Below are positions 38,539 to 47,187 of a DNA stretch of 64,000 nucleotides, piece after piece; the stretch's first letter is position 1; each line of letters starts with the position of its first letter. The notes beneath the pieces are model-generated. The model saw only the letters and a program-made list of their open reading frames with translations. It was not told the DNA's origin and searched no databases. Source of the stretch: CAYLPJ01 sp964385465 (GTDB lineage: Bacteria; Planctomycetota; Phycisphaerae; SM23-33); the NCBI GenBank assembly GCA_964385465.1, contig CAYLPJ010000013.1, forward strand, positions 45,352 to 109,351. Direction: 5' to 3'. The translations under genes were made by a program, and so were the position numbers.

Positions 38539-40212
38539 ATGGGCATTGCGGAAGTACTGCTGGAGAAGGGGCTGGTCACGCCGGATCACATTTCCGAGGC
38601 GACGGACCTGCGCGCCAAGGAGGGCACGCGGCTGGACCGGGCGCTGGTGCAGTTGGGTTGCATCGGTGAGGAGGAGCTGCTGAACGTCATGAGCGAGCAG
38701 CTCTCCGTGCCGATGGTCGACCTGTCGGAGATGGAGATCGACAAGGAGACGCTCCAGTCTCTGCCTCCGAAGCTGGTCCACCGCAAGGGGATCATCCCGG
38801 TCAAGCGGAACAACGGCACGCTGACGGTGGCGACCAGCGATCCGTTCGACCTGTACGCCTTCGACGAGATCCGCATGCTCACCGGCTTGGAGATCGAGCC
38901 GGCGCTGGCGCCCGAGGAGGACATCCAGAAGGTCATCAAGGCCCACTTCGGCGTCGGCGGGGAGACGCTCGACGAGATGATGAGCACCGACGACCTGGAG
39001 GTCGTCAGCGACGGCAGCGAGGAGAACGAGGATCTCCTGGAGATGGCCCAGGAGGCCAGCGTCGTCAAGCTCGTCAACGAGGTGTTCCTCGAGGCCGTCA
39101 ACGAGCGGGCCAGCGACATTCACATCGAGCCCTACGAGAAGGGCCTGAGCATCCGCTACCGCATCGACGGCGTGCTGCACGACGCGTCGGTTCCGCCGTC
39201 GGTCAGCCGCTTCCAGGCCGCGATCATCAGCCGCATCAAGATCATGGCCAACCTGAACATCGCCGAGAAGCGCCTCCCGCAGGACGGGCGGATCAAGCTC
39301 TCGGCCGGGGGGCGGCAGATCGACGTCCGCGTCAGCGTGATCCCCATGCTCTTCGGCGAGGGGATCGTGATGCGCCTGCTGGACAAGTCGAAGGTCCTGT
39401 TCACGCTGCCGGAGCTGGGCATGGCCGAGGACACCTTCGCGACGTTCGAGGACCTGATCGCCCGGCCTCACGGGATCGTCCTGGTGACCGGCCCGACGGG
39501 CAGCGGCAAGACAACGACGCTGTACGCGGCCTTGCAGGCGATCGTCTCCTCGGAGATCAAGGTGCTGACGGTCGAGGACCCGGTGGAGTACCACCTCGAC
39601 GGGGTCAACCAGATCCAGGTCCACCCTCAGATCGGGATGAGCTTCGCCCGGGGTCTGCGGGCCATCCTCCGCCACGACCCCGACGTGGTGATGATCGGCG
39701 AGATCCGCGATATCGAGACCGCCGAGGCCGCCATCCAGGCCGCCCTGACAGGCCACCTCGTGTTCTCGACGTTGCACACCAACGACGCCGCCTCGGCGGC
39801 GACGCGGCTGCTGGATATGGGCGTCGAGCCGTTCCTGGTCACCAGCACCATGGCGGCCGCGATGGCCCAGCGCCTGGTCCGGACCATCTGCGACGGGTGC
39901 AAGGAGCCCTACGAGCCGGACCTTGAGAAGCTGCCGGCCGACTTCCCCGAGCTCGAGCCCGGGCAGGTGCTCTATCGCGGCGGGGGCTGCCGGCGGTGCC
40001 GGGGCACCGGCTACCGCGGGCGCAGCGGGCTCTTCGAGCTGCTGGTGGCCAACGACGGCGTCCGGGAGAAGATCATGGGCCACAGCCACGCCAGCGAGGT
40101 CGTCGAGGCCGCCCGCGCCGACGGGCTGCGGCTGATCCGGGAGGACGGCTGGCTGAAGGTGCTCGAAGGCGTGACCACCCCCGAGGAGGTCATCCGGTCG
40201 ACGCACATCTGA
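38539..40212 (+). CDS. gspE: Type II secretion ATPase GspE
   Basis: This is a 557-residue secretion/pilus assembly ATPase, which drives pseudopilus assembly from the cytoplasm. The N-terminal MshEN-type domain starts MGIAEVLLEKGLVTPDHI. Walker A is GPTGSGKTTTLYAALQA (about 317-333), then an Asp box, Walker B RAILRHDPDVVMIGEIRD and a His-box region GHLVFSTLHTNDAASA. The zinc tetracysteine motif, from CDGC at about 451 to CRRCRGTGYRGR, is present. The ATG at 38539 follows AGGA at five bases. It is the first gene of the operon (gspE-F-G-H-I-J-K-L-M-D). Length and motifs are complete. Confidence 0.95.
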   Translation: MGIAEVLLEKGLVTPDHISEATDLRAKEGTRLDRALVQLGCIGEEELLNVMSEQLSVPMVDLSEMEIDKETLQSLPPKLVHRKGIIPVKRNNGTLTVATSDPFDLYAFDEIRMLTGLEIEPALAPEEDIQKVIKAHFGVGGETLDEMMSTDDLEVVSDGSEENEDLLEMAQEASVVKLVNEVFLEAVNERASDIHIEPYEKGLSIRYRIDGVLHDASVPPSVSRFQAAIISRIKIMANLNIAEKRLPQDGRIKLSAGGRQIDVRVSVIPMLFGEGIVMRLLDKSKVLFTLPELGMAEDTFATFEDLIARPHGIVLVTGPTGSGKTTTLYAALQAIVSSEIKVLTVEDPVEYHLDGVNQIQVHPQIGMSFARGLRAILRHDPDVVMIGEIRDIETAEAAIQAALTGHLVFSTLHTNDAASAATRLLDMGVEPFLVTSTMAAAMAQRLVRTICDGCKEPYEPDLEKLPADFPELEPGQVLYRGGGCRRCRGTGYRGRSGLFELLVANDGVREKIMGHSHASEVVEAARADGLRLIREDGWLKVLEGVTTPEEVIRSTHI

Positions 40213-40240
40213 CCCGCTCGATGGACGTGCCGCTGCGATC

Positions 40241-41434
40241 ATGGCCACCTACGAATACCAAGCCAGGACGGCGACCGGCGAATCGGTCAAGGGCCTGATG
40301 CAGGCCGAAAACGAGCTCGCCGTCGCCCGTGCGCTGGACGAGAAGAACCTGTACCCCGTCCGCGTCGCCGAGCAGCGGGCCCGCACGGCCTCCAGCTCCG
40401 GCGGGAGGGTCAAGCTCAGCCACGTCGGCACCGTGTACGGGCAGCTCGCCGACCTGCTCCGCGCCGGCGTGCCCCTGCTGCGGTCCCTCGAGACCATCGC
40501 CAAGGCCGGCGTCAGCCAGCGCATGGCCGCGACGCTGCGGCGGGTCAACGAGTCGGTCAGCGCAGGCAAGGCCCTCGCCGACGCCATGGCCGAGCAGCCC
40601 GACGTCTTCCCCTCCCTTCACGTCGCCATGGTCCGCGCCGGCGAGAAGGCCGGCTTCCTCGAGGACGTCCTGTCCAACCTCGCGACCTTCATCGAGCGCG
40701 TCGACGAGATGCGCTCCAAGATCCGCGGGGCCATGATCTACCCGATCATCCTCAGCGTGCTCGGCGTCGCCGTCACGATGGTGATGCTGGTATGGTTCGT
40801 GCCCCGCCTCCGGGGCATGCTGGCCGGCAGCGAACCGCCGATGATGACGCGCGTGCTGTTCGTCCTCAGCGACACGCTCCGCTTCCACTGGCCCGTGCTG
40901 CTGGGCATCCTCGCCGCGGTGGTGGTGGGGGTGGGCGTGTTCGTCCGCAGCCCCGCGGGGCGGCGGGCCTGGGAGAAGTGGCGGCTGAGGCTGCCCGGGG
41001 TGGGCAAGGTGATCCGCACCGTGAGCATCACGCGGTTCTGCCGCATCCTGGGCACGATGCTGGCCAACGGCGTGCCCATCCTCCAGGCCCTGCACATCAG
41101 CAAGGACGCCACCGGCTCGGTCATCCTGGCCGATCACATCGACCAGGCGGCCGAGAGCGTCCGCCGGGGCGAGACCCTCTCCGAGCCGCTTCGCACCAGC
41201 GGGATGTTCCCGGCGGAGGTGCTGGAGATGATCTCGATCGCCGAAGAGTCGAACCAGCTCGACCGGGTGCTCGTACAGATCGCCGACACCGTCGAGCGGC
41301 GGACGGACCGCCAGGTGGACCAGGCGGTGCGGATGATCGAGCCGCTGATCCTGGTGATGATGGCCGGGGTGATCGGCGTCGTCGCCTACGCGCTGCTGAC
41401 GGCGATCTTCTCGATGGCCCAGTCGCTGGGGTAG
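40241..41434 (+). CDS. gspF: Type II secretion inner-membrane platform protein GspF
   Basis: This is a 397-residue GspF/PilC-type membrane platform protein. It begins MATYEYQARTATGESVKG, typical of the family, and contains two copies of the T2SSF domain (about 65-190 and 265-390), each with a GQLADLLRAGVPLLRSL or FCRILGTMLANGVPILQAL motif. Transmembrane helices are at about residues 168-190 (MIYPIILSVLGVAVTMVMLV), 215-240 and 370-395. It starts 28 bp after gspE. A hairpin and a strong ribosome-binding site precede the next gene. It binds GspE and supports pseudopilus assembly. Confidence 0.95.
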   Translation: MATYEYQARTATGESVKGLMQAENELAVARALDEKNLYPVRVAEQRARTASSSGGRVKLSHVGTVYGQLADLLRAGVPLLRSLETIAKAGVSQRMAATLRRVNESVSAGKALADAMAEQPDVFPSLHVAMVRAGEKAGFLEDVLSNLATFIERVDEMRSKIRGAMIYPIILSVLGVAVTMVMLVWFVPRLRGMLAGSEPPMMTRVLFVLSDTLRFHWPVLLGILAAVVVGVGVFVRSPAGRRAWEKWRLRLPGVGKVIRTVSITRFCRILGTMLANGVPILQALHISKDATGSVILADHIDQAAESVRRGETLSEPLRTSGMFPAEVLEMISIAEESNQLDRVLVQIADTVERRTDRQVDQAVRMIEPLILVMMAGVIGVVAYALLTAIFSMAQSLG

Positions 41435-41446
41435 TCAAGGAACCCG

Positions 41447-41463
41447 ACCCGTCGCGAGCGGGT
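41447..41463 (+). other. Short hairpin between gspF and gspG
   Basis: ACCCG (41447-41451) and CGGGT (41459-41463) can pair with a seven-base loop; a larger alternative uses AACCCG (41441-41446) with CGGGTT (41459-41464). No T-run follows, so this is unlikely to be a complete terminator, though it could protect or partly attenuate the mRNA before the major pseudopilin gene. Confidence 0.25.
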
Positions 41464-41522
41464 TGAACCATAGATAGTGTCATAGACGCATTCGCGCGTA
41501 CGCTTTGGAAGGAGCTTGCAAC

Positions 41523-41999
41523 ATGACCGCATCGAGAAGCCGCCGGTCGGGCTTCACCCTGATCGAGGTCCTGATGGTCGTGGCCATCCTGGTGCTGCTG
41601 GCCGGCGTGGCCATCGTGGGACTTCGCGGCACGGGCGACAAGGCCAAGATCGACCTGGTCAAGCCGCTGCTCTCGCAGATCGCCGGGTCCTTGGACCGGT
41701 ACAAGCTGGACATCGGCCAGTACCCCACCGAAGAGCAGGGCGGCCTGGATGCGCTGCGGACGCCCCCGGAGTTCGAGGACGAGAAGACCGCCGAGAAATG
41801 GGCCGGGCCGTACCTCAAGAAGGAGCCCATCGACCCGTGGGGCAACCCGATCTCCTACCAGGTCACCGAACCGGGGACCGAGGAGGCCAGGCTCGTGCCC
41901 TACAAGCTCTGGTCCTTCGGGCCCAACGGGCAGGACGACAATGGCGCCGAGGATGACATCCGCAACGAGGCGTGGGCGCAGGCCGAAGAGATGGAATAG
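41523..41999 (+). CDS. gspG: Type II secretion major pseudopilin GspG
   Basis: This 158-residue major pseudopilin has the prepilin peptidase site RRSG|FTLIEVLMVV with Phe at +1 and Glu at +5. It ends with the typical PIDPWGNPISYQ strand and a calcium-loop region (WSFGPNGQDDNGAEDDI) that matches the GspG calcium loop only partly. The ATG at 41523 is preceded by AAGGAG (41509-41514), the strongest ribosome-binding site of the operon, which suits a structural subunit. The gspH frame begins within its 3' end by 47 bases. GspG assembles into the periplasmic pseudopilus. Confidence 0.95.
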   Translation: MTASRSRRSGFTLIEVLMVVAILVLLAGVAIVGLRGTGDKAKIDLVKPLLSQIAGSLDRYKLDIGQYPTEEQGGLDALRTPPEFEDEKTAEKWAGPYLKKEPIDPWGNPISYQVTEPGTEEARLVPYKLWSFGPNGQDDNGAEDDIRNEAWAQAEEME

Positions 42000-42645
42000 C
42001 CCTCGCCGGCGGCCCCGCACCGAAACGCCCCCTTGCCGCCACGGGCGGGGCCTGACCCTCGTGGAAGTCCTCCTGGCGACCTCGCTGGTCGTCGTGCTGC
42101 TGACGCTGGGCGTGGTCAACTACACCGAGATGTACGCCCGCGAGAAGCTCGGGGAAGGTCTGCGCCGCATGGATTCCCTGCTGCGCATGGCGCGGGCCGA
42201 TGCCGCCGCACGAGGCCGGCGCGTCCGCCTGACCTTCGACGAGGCCACCGGCGAGGCCGCCATCCTCTGGGAGCCCGACCCCCTCGCCGAGCCCGGCGAG
42301 TTCGTCCCACACACCGCCGCCGCGTGGGCCTGGGAACTGCCCAACGACCTCGTCCGATTCCGCCGATGCCAGCGCACCGGCGACAGCGCGCTGCGCCTGA
42401 CCACCTACGGACAGGACGAGCCGCCCGTCAGCGAGGCCGGCGAGCCGCTCGAGCCGGTCACCTTCCTGCCCGACGGGACGTTCGACTCGGCCGTCATCGA
42501 GCTGACGGGCCGCGAGGAGGCCGAGACCCGCATCGGCCGCATCGTCCTCGACGGCCCGGCCGGGACCATCACCTCGCGCCTGTTCTCCCCGACCGAGCTG
42601 GAAGAGCAGATCGAGATCGAGGCCCAGGAGGCGGAGGGATGGTGA
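41953..42645 (+). CDS. gspH: Minor pseudopilin GspH
   Basis: This is a minor pseudopilin of about 230 residues. The prepilin site is RHGRG|LTLVEVLLATSLVV (Leu at +1, Glu at +5). The only upstream in-frame start is the ATG at 41953, overlapping gspG, giving a 33-residue Arg-rich leader (MTSATRRGRRPKRWNSPRRR and onward). This is longer than usual, and GAGG is almost adjacent, so the true start is uncertain. The C-terminal domain has the small beta-rich GspH fold. The frame overlaps gspI by seven bases. It is likely to sit near the pseudopilus tip with GspI, J and K. Confidence 0.75.
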   Translation: MTSATRRGRRPKRWNSPRRRPRTETPPCRHGRGLTLVEVLLATSLVVVLLTLGVVNYTEMYAREKLGEGLRRMDSLLRMARADAAARGRRVRLTFDEATGEAAILWEPDPLAEPGEFVPHTAAAWAWELPNDLVRFRRCQRTGDSALRLTTYGQDEPPVSEAGEPLEPVTFLPDGTFDSAVIELTGREEAETRIGRIVLDGPAGTITSRLFSPTELEEQIEIEAQEAEGW

Positions 42646-43160
42646 CGACGGAGCACCAGCCCGTCGCAGGTCTCGGCTCGGACGGTGCGAGGGCCTCCCG
42701 GCGAGCCGGCGGCGTACCGTGCCGTTCCCGCCGCGGCGTGGTGCTGCTGGAGGTCGTGCTCGCCCTGGCGCTGTTCGTGATGGCGGCCCTGGTGGTGCTG
42801 GCGGGGCTCAACAGCGCGCTGGACACGGCCCAGCGGGTCCAGCGGGAGGCCGAGGCCGCCGACCTGGCCGTCTCGCTTCTCAGCGAGATCCAGATGGGCC
42901 TGCTGCCGCCGGAGGACGTCGGCCCCGAGCCCTACGAGGACGAGGCCTACGCCGACTGGACGTGGGAGGTCTACACCGAGCCGTACGAGGAGCTCACCGC
43001 GGAGGTCGAGCTGCCGGAGTTCACCACCGTCCACGTGATCGTCCGCCACGAGCCCAGCGGGTACACCTACCGGCTGGTCGAGTTGATGACGCCGGATACG
43101 CTCGCCGCCCCGCCCCAGCCGGAGGACCTCTTCGACGCGGGCTACGGGGGTGAGCTGTGA
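42639..43160 (+). CDS. gspI: Minor pseudopilin GspI
   Basis: This is a 173-residue minor pseudopilin. Its N-terminus has a long basic leader and CRSRRG|VVLLEVVLALALFVM, with Val at +1 and Glu at +5, an unusual but allowed site. The gene overlaps gspH by seven bases, and its stop overlaps the GTG of gspJ by four (GTGA). GspI normally forms a complex with GspJ and GspK at the pseudopilus tip. The assignment rests on the position and the transmembrane region, since minor pseudopilins are poorly conserved. Confidence 0.75.
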   Translation: MVTTEHQPVAGLGSDGARASRRAGGVPCRSRRGVVLLEVVLALALFVMAALVVLAGLNSALDTAQRVQREAEAADLAVSLLSEIQMGLLPPEDVGPEPYEDEAYADWTWEVYTEPYEELTAEVELPEFTTVHVIVRHEPSGYTYRLVELMTPDTLAAPPQPEDLFDAGYGGEL

Positions 43161-43918
43161 CGCACCCCGCGACCTGTCCGTCCGCCCGCCGAGCCGGCTT
43201 CACGCTGATCGAGGTGATGCTCGCGCTGACCCTTACGATCGCCCTCATGGCGGCCGTGCTGGCCTTCTACCAGCACGTCGTGGACGTCCGCGAGGACTTC
43301 ACCGGCCAGCTCAGCGCCGTCCAGGCGACCGCCGCGCGGCGGCGGGTCATGGACCGGATCACCGACGAGCTGCGCGGGGCGATCGTCTTCAGCTTCCTGA
43401 ACATGGGCCTCTCCGGCGGGCCGACGCAGATGCGGTTCACCACGGCGGTCCTTCCAGGCCGAAGCGTGTGGGTGACCGAGGAGGACAGCCTGCTGGGCGA
43501 GCCGCCGGCGCCGCAGCACGACATCCGCCAGGTGGGCTATCGCCTGCGAATGGTCGAGGACGAGTACGGCGAGGAGGTCGTCGTCGGCCTCGAGCGGACG
43601 GTGCAGGAGGTCCTGACCGCCGAGGTGGCCGAGGAGGGCGAGCAGATCCGCGCCGGCCTGATCGCCCCGCAGTTCAAGTTCGTGAGCTTTCGCTACTGGG
43701 ACAACCAGGCCGGCGAATGGCTGGAAAGCTGGGAAGGCGGCGACCTGCCCCTTGCGGTGGAGGTCTCGCTGGGGGCCCAGCCGCTGCCGGAGGAGATGGA
43801 GCCGGCCGACTACCCCTTCGAGACCGTTCGCCGCATCGTCTACGTCCCCGGGGGGCTCAAGGCCTTCGGCGGCTCGACGATCATTCGCGGGCTGAGGGGA
43901 AGGGGGCGGGGACGATGA
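43157..43918 (+). CDS. gspJ: Minor pseudopilin GspJ
   Basis: This is a 253-residue minor pseudopilin with cleavage site ARRAG|FTLIEVMLALTLTIALMAA. The start is GTG at 43157 within the gspI stop (GTGA overlap). The C-terminus overlaps the ATG of gspK (ATGA, four bases). The beta-rich C-terminal half, with FRYWDNQAGEWLESWEGG, fits GspJ. It is likely translated by reinitiation from gspI and assembled with GspI and GspK. Confidence 0.85.
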   Translation: MTHPATCPSARRAGFTLIEVMLALTLTIALMAAVLAFYQHVVDVREDFTGQLSAVQATAARRRVMDRITDELRGAIVFSFLNMGLSGGPTQMRFTTAVLPGRSVWVTEEDSLLGEPPAPQHDIRQVGYRLRMVEDEYGEEVVVGLERTVQEVLTAEVAEEGEQIRAGLIAPQFKFVSFRYWDNQAGEWLESWEGGDLPLAVEVSLGAQPLPEEMEPADYPFETVRRIVYVPGGLKAFGGSTIIRGLRGRGRGR

Positions 43919-45273
43919 ACCGCCGGGGCACGATCCTCGTCGCCGTGCTGGTGCTGATCGGCCTGGCGGTGCTGGCCTCGGCGGTCCTCCTGTACCGCGC
44001 CCAGGCGGAGGTGACGGCCTCGGCGACGGCGGCGCGGCGTCAGCAGGCCTACGCCACGGCGATGAGCGGCGTGCGGACGGCGATGGCCGTTGTCCAGGCG
44101 GCCGCGGACGATCCGACCGTCTGGCGGGACAACCCCGACCTGTTCCGCGCCCGCCAGGTGCGGGACGAGGGCACGAACATCTGGTACTTCACGATCTACG
44201 CCCACAGCGACCTGGACCCCGAGACCCTGCGCAACGGCCTGACCGACGAGGCGAGCAAGCTGAACCTCAACGCCGCCGACGCCGAGACGCTGGCGAACCT
44301 GCCGCTGCTGGACGTCGAGCAGGTCGACTGCCTGCTGGACTATCGCGACCAGGACCACGACCCCCGCCCGCTGGGGGCCGAGCAGGACTACTACGACCAG
44401 CTCCCCCGACCGTACCTCATCCGCAACGGGCCGTTGGGCAGCCTGGAGGAGATCCTGCTGGTCAAGGGGTTCACGGCCGCGATGGTCTACGGCGAGGACT
44501 ACAACCTCAACGGCCTGCTGGAGCGCAACGAGGACGACGCCGAGGACAGCTTCCCCCCCGACGACGCCGACGGCGTGCTGGACCGCGGGCTGATGGGCAC
44601 GGCGACGGTGTGGAGCTACGAGCGGAACGTCGACAACGCGGGGGAGCCGCGGGTGGCGTTGAACACGGCCAAGAGCTTCGACGACGTGCGCCTGCCGACC
44701 GAGACGGTCGAGTTCATCGAGCTGTACCGCCAGGAGGGGGGACGGTTCACGCACGCGTCGCAACTCCTGGAGATGCGGTATACGCTGAAGAAGGACCACG
44801 GCAAGCTCAAGAAGGGCACGGAGATCGTCTCCGGTGTGGGGGTCGGGGAGCTTGCGACGGTCCTGGACCGCCTGACGACCGCCGGGAAGGTCCTGCCCGG
44901 GCTGGTGAACGTCAACACCGCTCCGGCGGAGGTGCTGGCGGCGCTGCCGGGGTTCGACGAGGACCTCGCCGAGCGCGTCGTCGGCGCGCGCGGCGGCTGG
45001 GACCCGTCGGTGCTGGCGACGCCGGCATGGCTCTACACAGAGAACATCGTCTCGGCCGATAGGTTTAAGGAGATAGCGCCGGCGCTGACGTCGCGGAGCT
45101 TCCAGTTCCGCGTGCTGTGCGTCGGCTACGGCTGGCCGTGCGGCCAGTTCCGCGTGGTCGAGGCGGTGATCGACACGGCCCTCGGCGGGGCGCGGATCGT
45201 GTACCAGCGCGACCTGACCCGCCTGGGCGTGCCGTTTTCGATCGAGGTCGAGCAGGAAGAGAGCATGAACTGA
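43915..45273 (+). CDS. gspK: Pseudopilin tip protein GspK
   Basis: This 452-residue protein is the largest pseudopilin, as GspK usually is. The N-terminus is MNRRG|TILVAVLVLIGLAVL, a very short leader without Glu at +5, as expected for GspK. It has SAM-like helical domains (KLNLNAADAETLANLPLLD and VNVNTAPAEVLAALPGFDE) and an Asp-rich loop (DYNLNGLLERNEDDAEDS, PDDADGVLD) that may bind calcium. The start overlaps gspJ by four bases, and the stop TGA shares one base with the next start (TGATG). It sits at the pseudopilus tip and may recognise cargo. Confidence 0.9.
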   Translation: MNRRGTILVAVLVLIGLAVLASAVLLYRAQAEVTASATAARRQQAYATAMSGVRTAMAVVQAAADDPTVWRDNPDLFRARQVRDEGTNIWYFTIYAHSDLDPETLRNGLTDEASKLNLNAADAETLANLPLLDVEQVDCLLDYRDQDHDPRPLGAEQDYYDQLPRPYLIRNGPLGSLEEILLVKGFTAAMVYGEDYNLNGLLERNEDDAEDSFPPDDADGVLDRGLMGTATVWSYERNVDNAGEPRVALNTAKSFDDVRLPTETVEFIELYRQEGGRFTHASQLLEMRYTLKKDHGKLKKGTEIVSGVGVGELATVLDRLTTAGKVLPGLVNVNTAPAEVLAALPGFDEDLAERVVGARGGWDPSVLATPAWLYTENIVSADRFKEIAPALTSRSFQFRVLCVGYGWPCGQFRVVEAVIDTALGGARIVYQRDLTRLGVPFSIEVEQEESMN

Positions 45274-47168
45274 TGGCGCGTGTGCTGGACAACCTTCGCC
45301 GCACCGCGAGCCCGCGGCGGTTCGTGGCGGTGGACTTCGACGCCCGGCAGCTTCGGGTGGTCCACGCCGAACGCGCCGGCGGCGGCGCGCGGGTGCTGAA
45401 GATCGCCGCGGTCTCCCCGCCGGGGGGGGTCGACGTCCGCGATCCACGCCAGGTCGGCTCGCTGCTGGGCGCCACGCTCAAGGACATGCGCCTCCGCAAC
45501 GCCGGGGTGCTGATGACCGTCACCCGCGGCGAGGCCGTGCTCAAGCCCGTCACGCTGCCCCCCGGAACCGCCGAGGCCGACCTCGCCGGCATGGTGCAGT
45601 TCCAGGTCGAGAAGGAGCTGCCCTTCCGCATCGAGGAGGCCGTCGTCGACTTCACCGTCGAGACGCACTACGACGTCGGGGCCGCCCAGTCGTCCGCGGC
45701 CGAGGACGTCCCCGACCGCGGCGTCGACGTGCTGGTCGGCGCCGTCCGCCTCGGCGTCGTGGACCACTACCGCCAGATCGCCGACGCCGCCGGCGTCAAG
45801 CTGCTGCGGCTGGGCCTGAGGCCCTACGCCAACATGCGCTGCGTGGACGCCTGCACGCGGCGGACCGCAAGCGAGAGCCTGCTGGTCGTCCATTTCGGCG
45901 CCGGCGAGACCGAGATCGACGTGCTGGTCGGCAACAGCCTCACCTTCAGCCGCTCGGTCGGCGTGAAGGTCCCCCCGGCCGGCGGGGACCCGCACGAGAA
46001 GGCCCAGTCGGTCCGGTCGGTGGTGCTGGAGGTGGTCCGCAGCATCCAGAGCTACCAGGCGATGGAGCGGGGCTTCCGGATCGACAACATCCTCGTCGCC
46101 GGGGGCACGGGCGTCGAGGAGGTCGCCGCCGAGGAACTCTCCCGGCGCCTCGACGCGCCGGCGGGGATGTTCGACCCCTCCAAGGCCCTCGGGCTCGGGC
46201 AGGTCGAGAACCCCTCGGCCCTGATCTCCGCGCTGGGCCTGGCCATCAGCCAGGCCGCCCCCGAGCAGCTTCCCTTCGACTTCCTCAACCCCAAGCGCCC
46301 GCCCGTCCGGCGGAACTGGGGCCGCATCGGCGGGATCGCCGCCGCCGCGGTCATCCTGCTGGGACTTGCCACCGCCGTCACGGCCGGGTCGATCTACATC
46401 GGCGAGAAGGAGGCCGCCCTGGCCGAGGTCCGCGGGAAGTACAACGAGGCCCGCGAGCGGCAGAGGACGCTGGAGAAGCTCAAGAAACGCGTCGAGGCCG
46501 TACGCGAATGGCAGGACGAACGCCGCGAGTGGCTGGCCCACTGGGCCTACCTGTCGGCGCTGTTTCCCTCGGCCAAGGACGCCTACGTCACCGGGATCAA
46601 GACCGGCGCCGACGGGATGATCAGCTTCACCGTCCACGCGCGGGACAGCCAGATCATCACCGACCTCGGCCGGCGGCTGACCGAGGCGGGATACCAGTTC
46701 CAACCGGGCAGACTGGCCACCGTCAGCGACTCGCACGGCTACAATTACACGGCCGACGTTCGGGTGTTCATCGTCCCGGAGATGGAGGTGGATCTGCACG
46801 CCGTCAAGCCCGTCCCCCGCCCCGCCGACGACGACTCGATCAACCGGCTCCTGCGCAAGAGCCGGACGTCGGCGGCGGCCCCGTCGGCCTCGTCGGGCGG
46901 CTCGGCGGGCAAGACGGCCTCTTCCGAGCCGAAGAAAGAGCCCGCCGCCTCGCCGACCATCGACGCCGCCACGCGCGCGGCGATCAAGCAGGACCTGCTC
47001 CGCCGCTACGACCGCAACCGCAACGGCAAGCTGGACAGCCGCGAGTTCCGCTACGCCTACTCCTACATTCGCCGCAAGTACGAGAAACTCTTCGACACCG
47101 ACGGCGACGGGCGGATCGGCGGCAAGGAATACAAGGGCGTCTCGAAGTTCCTCAGGTCGCTGGACTGA
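45273..47168 (+). CDS. gspL: GspL/PilM-PilN-like assembly protein fused to an EF-hand pair
   Basis: This 631-residue protein combines an actin-like PilM-type domain (about 15-330, with FVAVDFDARQLRVVHAERAG, GAGETEIDVLVGNSLTFSR and ILVAGGTGVEEVAAEELSRR), a transmembrane helix (about 349-372, IGGIAAAAVILLGLATAVTA), a PilN-like periplasmic part with coiled coil (about 375-520), an Ala/Ser/Pro linker, and a C-terminal pair of EF-hand loops (YDRNRNGKLDSRE at 579-591 and FDTDGDGRIGGKE at 607-619). The EF-hands should face the periplasm. This fusion is unusual. The start shares one base with the gspK stop. The protein links GspE to the membrane platform in known systems. Confidence 0.85.
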   Translation: MARVLDNLRRTASPRRFVAVDFDARQLRVVHAERAGGGARVLKIAAVSPPGGVDVRDPRQVGSLLGATLKDMRLRNAGVLMTVTRGEAVLKPVTLPPGTAEADLAGMVQFQVEKELPFRIEEAVVDFTVETHYDVGAAQSSAAEDVPDRGVDVLVGAVRLGVVDHYRQIADAAGVKLLRLGLRPYANMRCVDACTRRTASESLLVVHFGAGETEIDVLVGNSLTFSRSVGVKVPPAGGDPHEKAQSVRSVVLEVVRSIQSYQAMERGFRIDNILVAGGTGVEEVAAEELSRRLDAPAGMFDPSKALGLGQVENPSALISALGLAISQAAPEQLPFDFLNPKRPPVRRNWGRIGGIAAAAVILLGLATAVTAGSIYIGEKEAALAEVRGKYNEARERQRTLEKLKKRVEAVREWQDERREWLAHWAYLSALFPSAKDAYVTGIKTGADGMISFTVHARDSQIITDLGRRLTEAGYQFQPGRLATVSDSHGYNYTADVRVFIVPEMEVDLHAVKPVPRPADDDSINRLLRKSRTSAAAPSASSGGSAGKTASSEPKKEPAASPTIDAATRAAIKQDLLRRYDRNRNGKLDSREFRYAYSYIRRKYEKLFDTDGDGRIGGKEYKGVSKFLRSLD

Positions 47169-47187
47169 CCCGTCCGGCCTGGATGCT

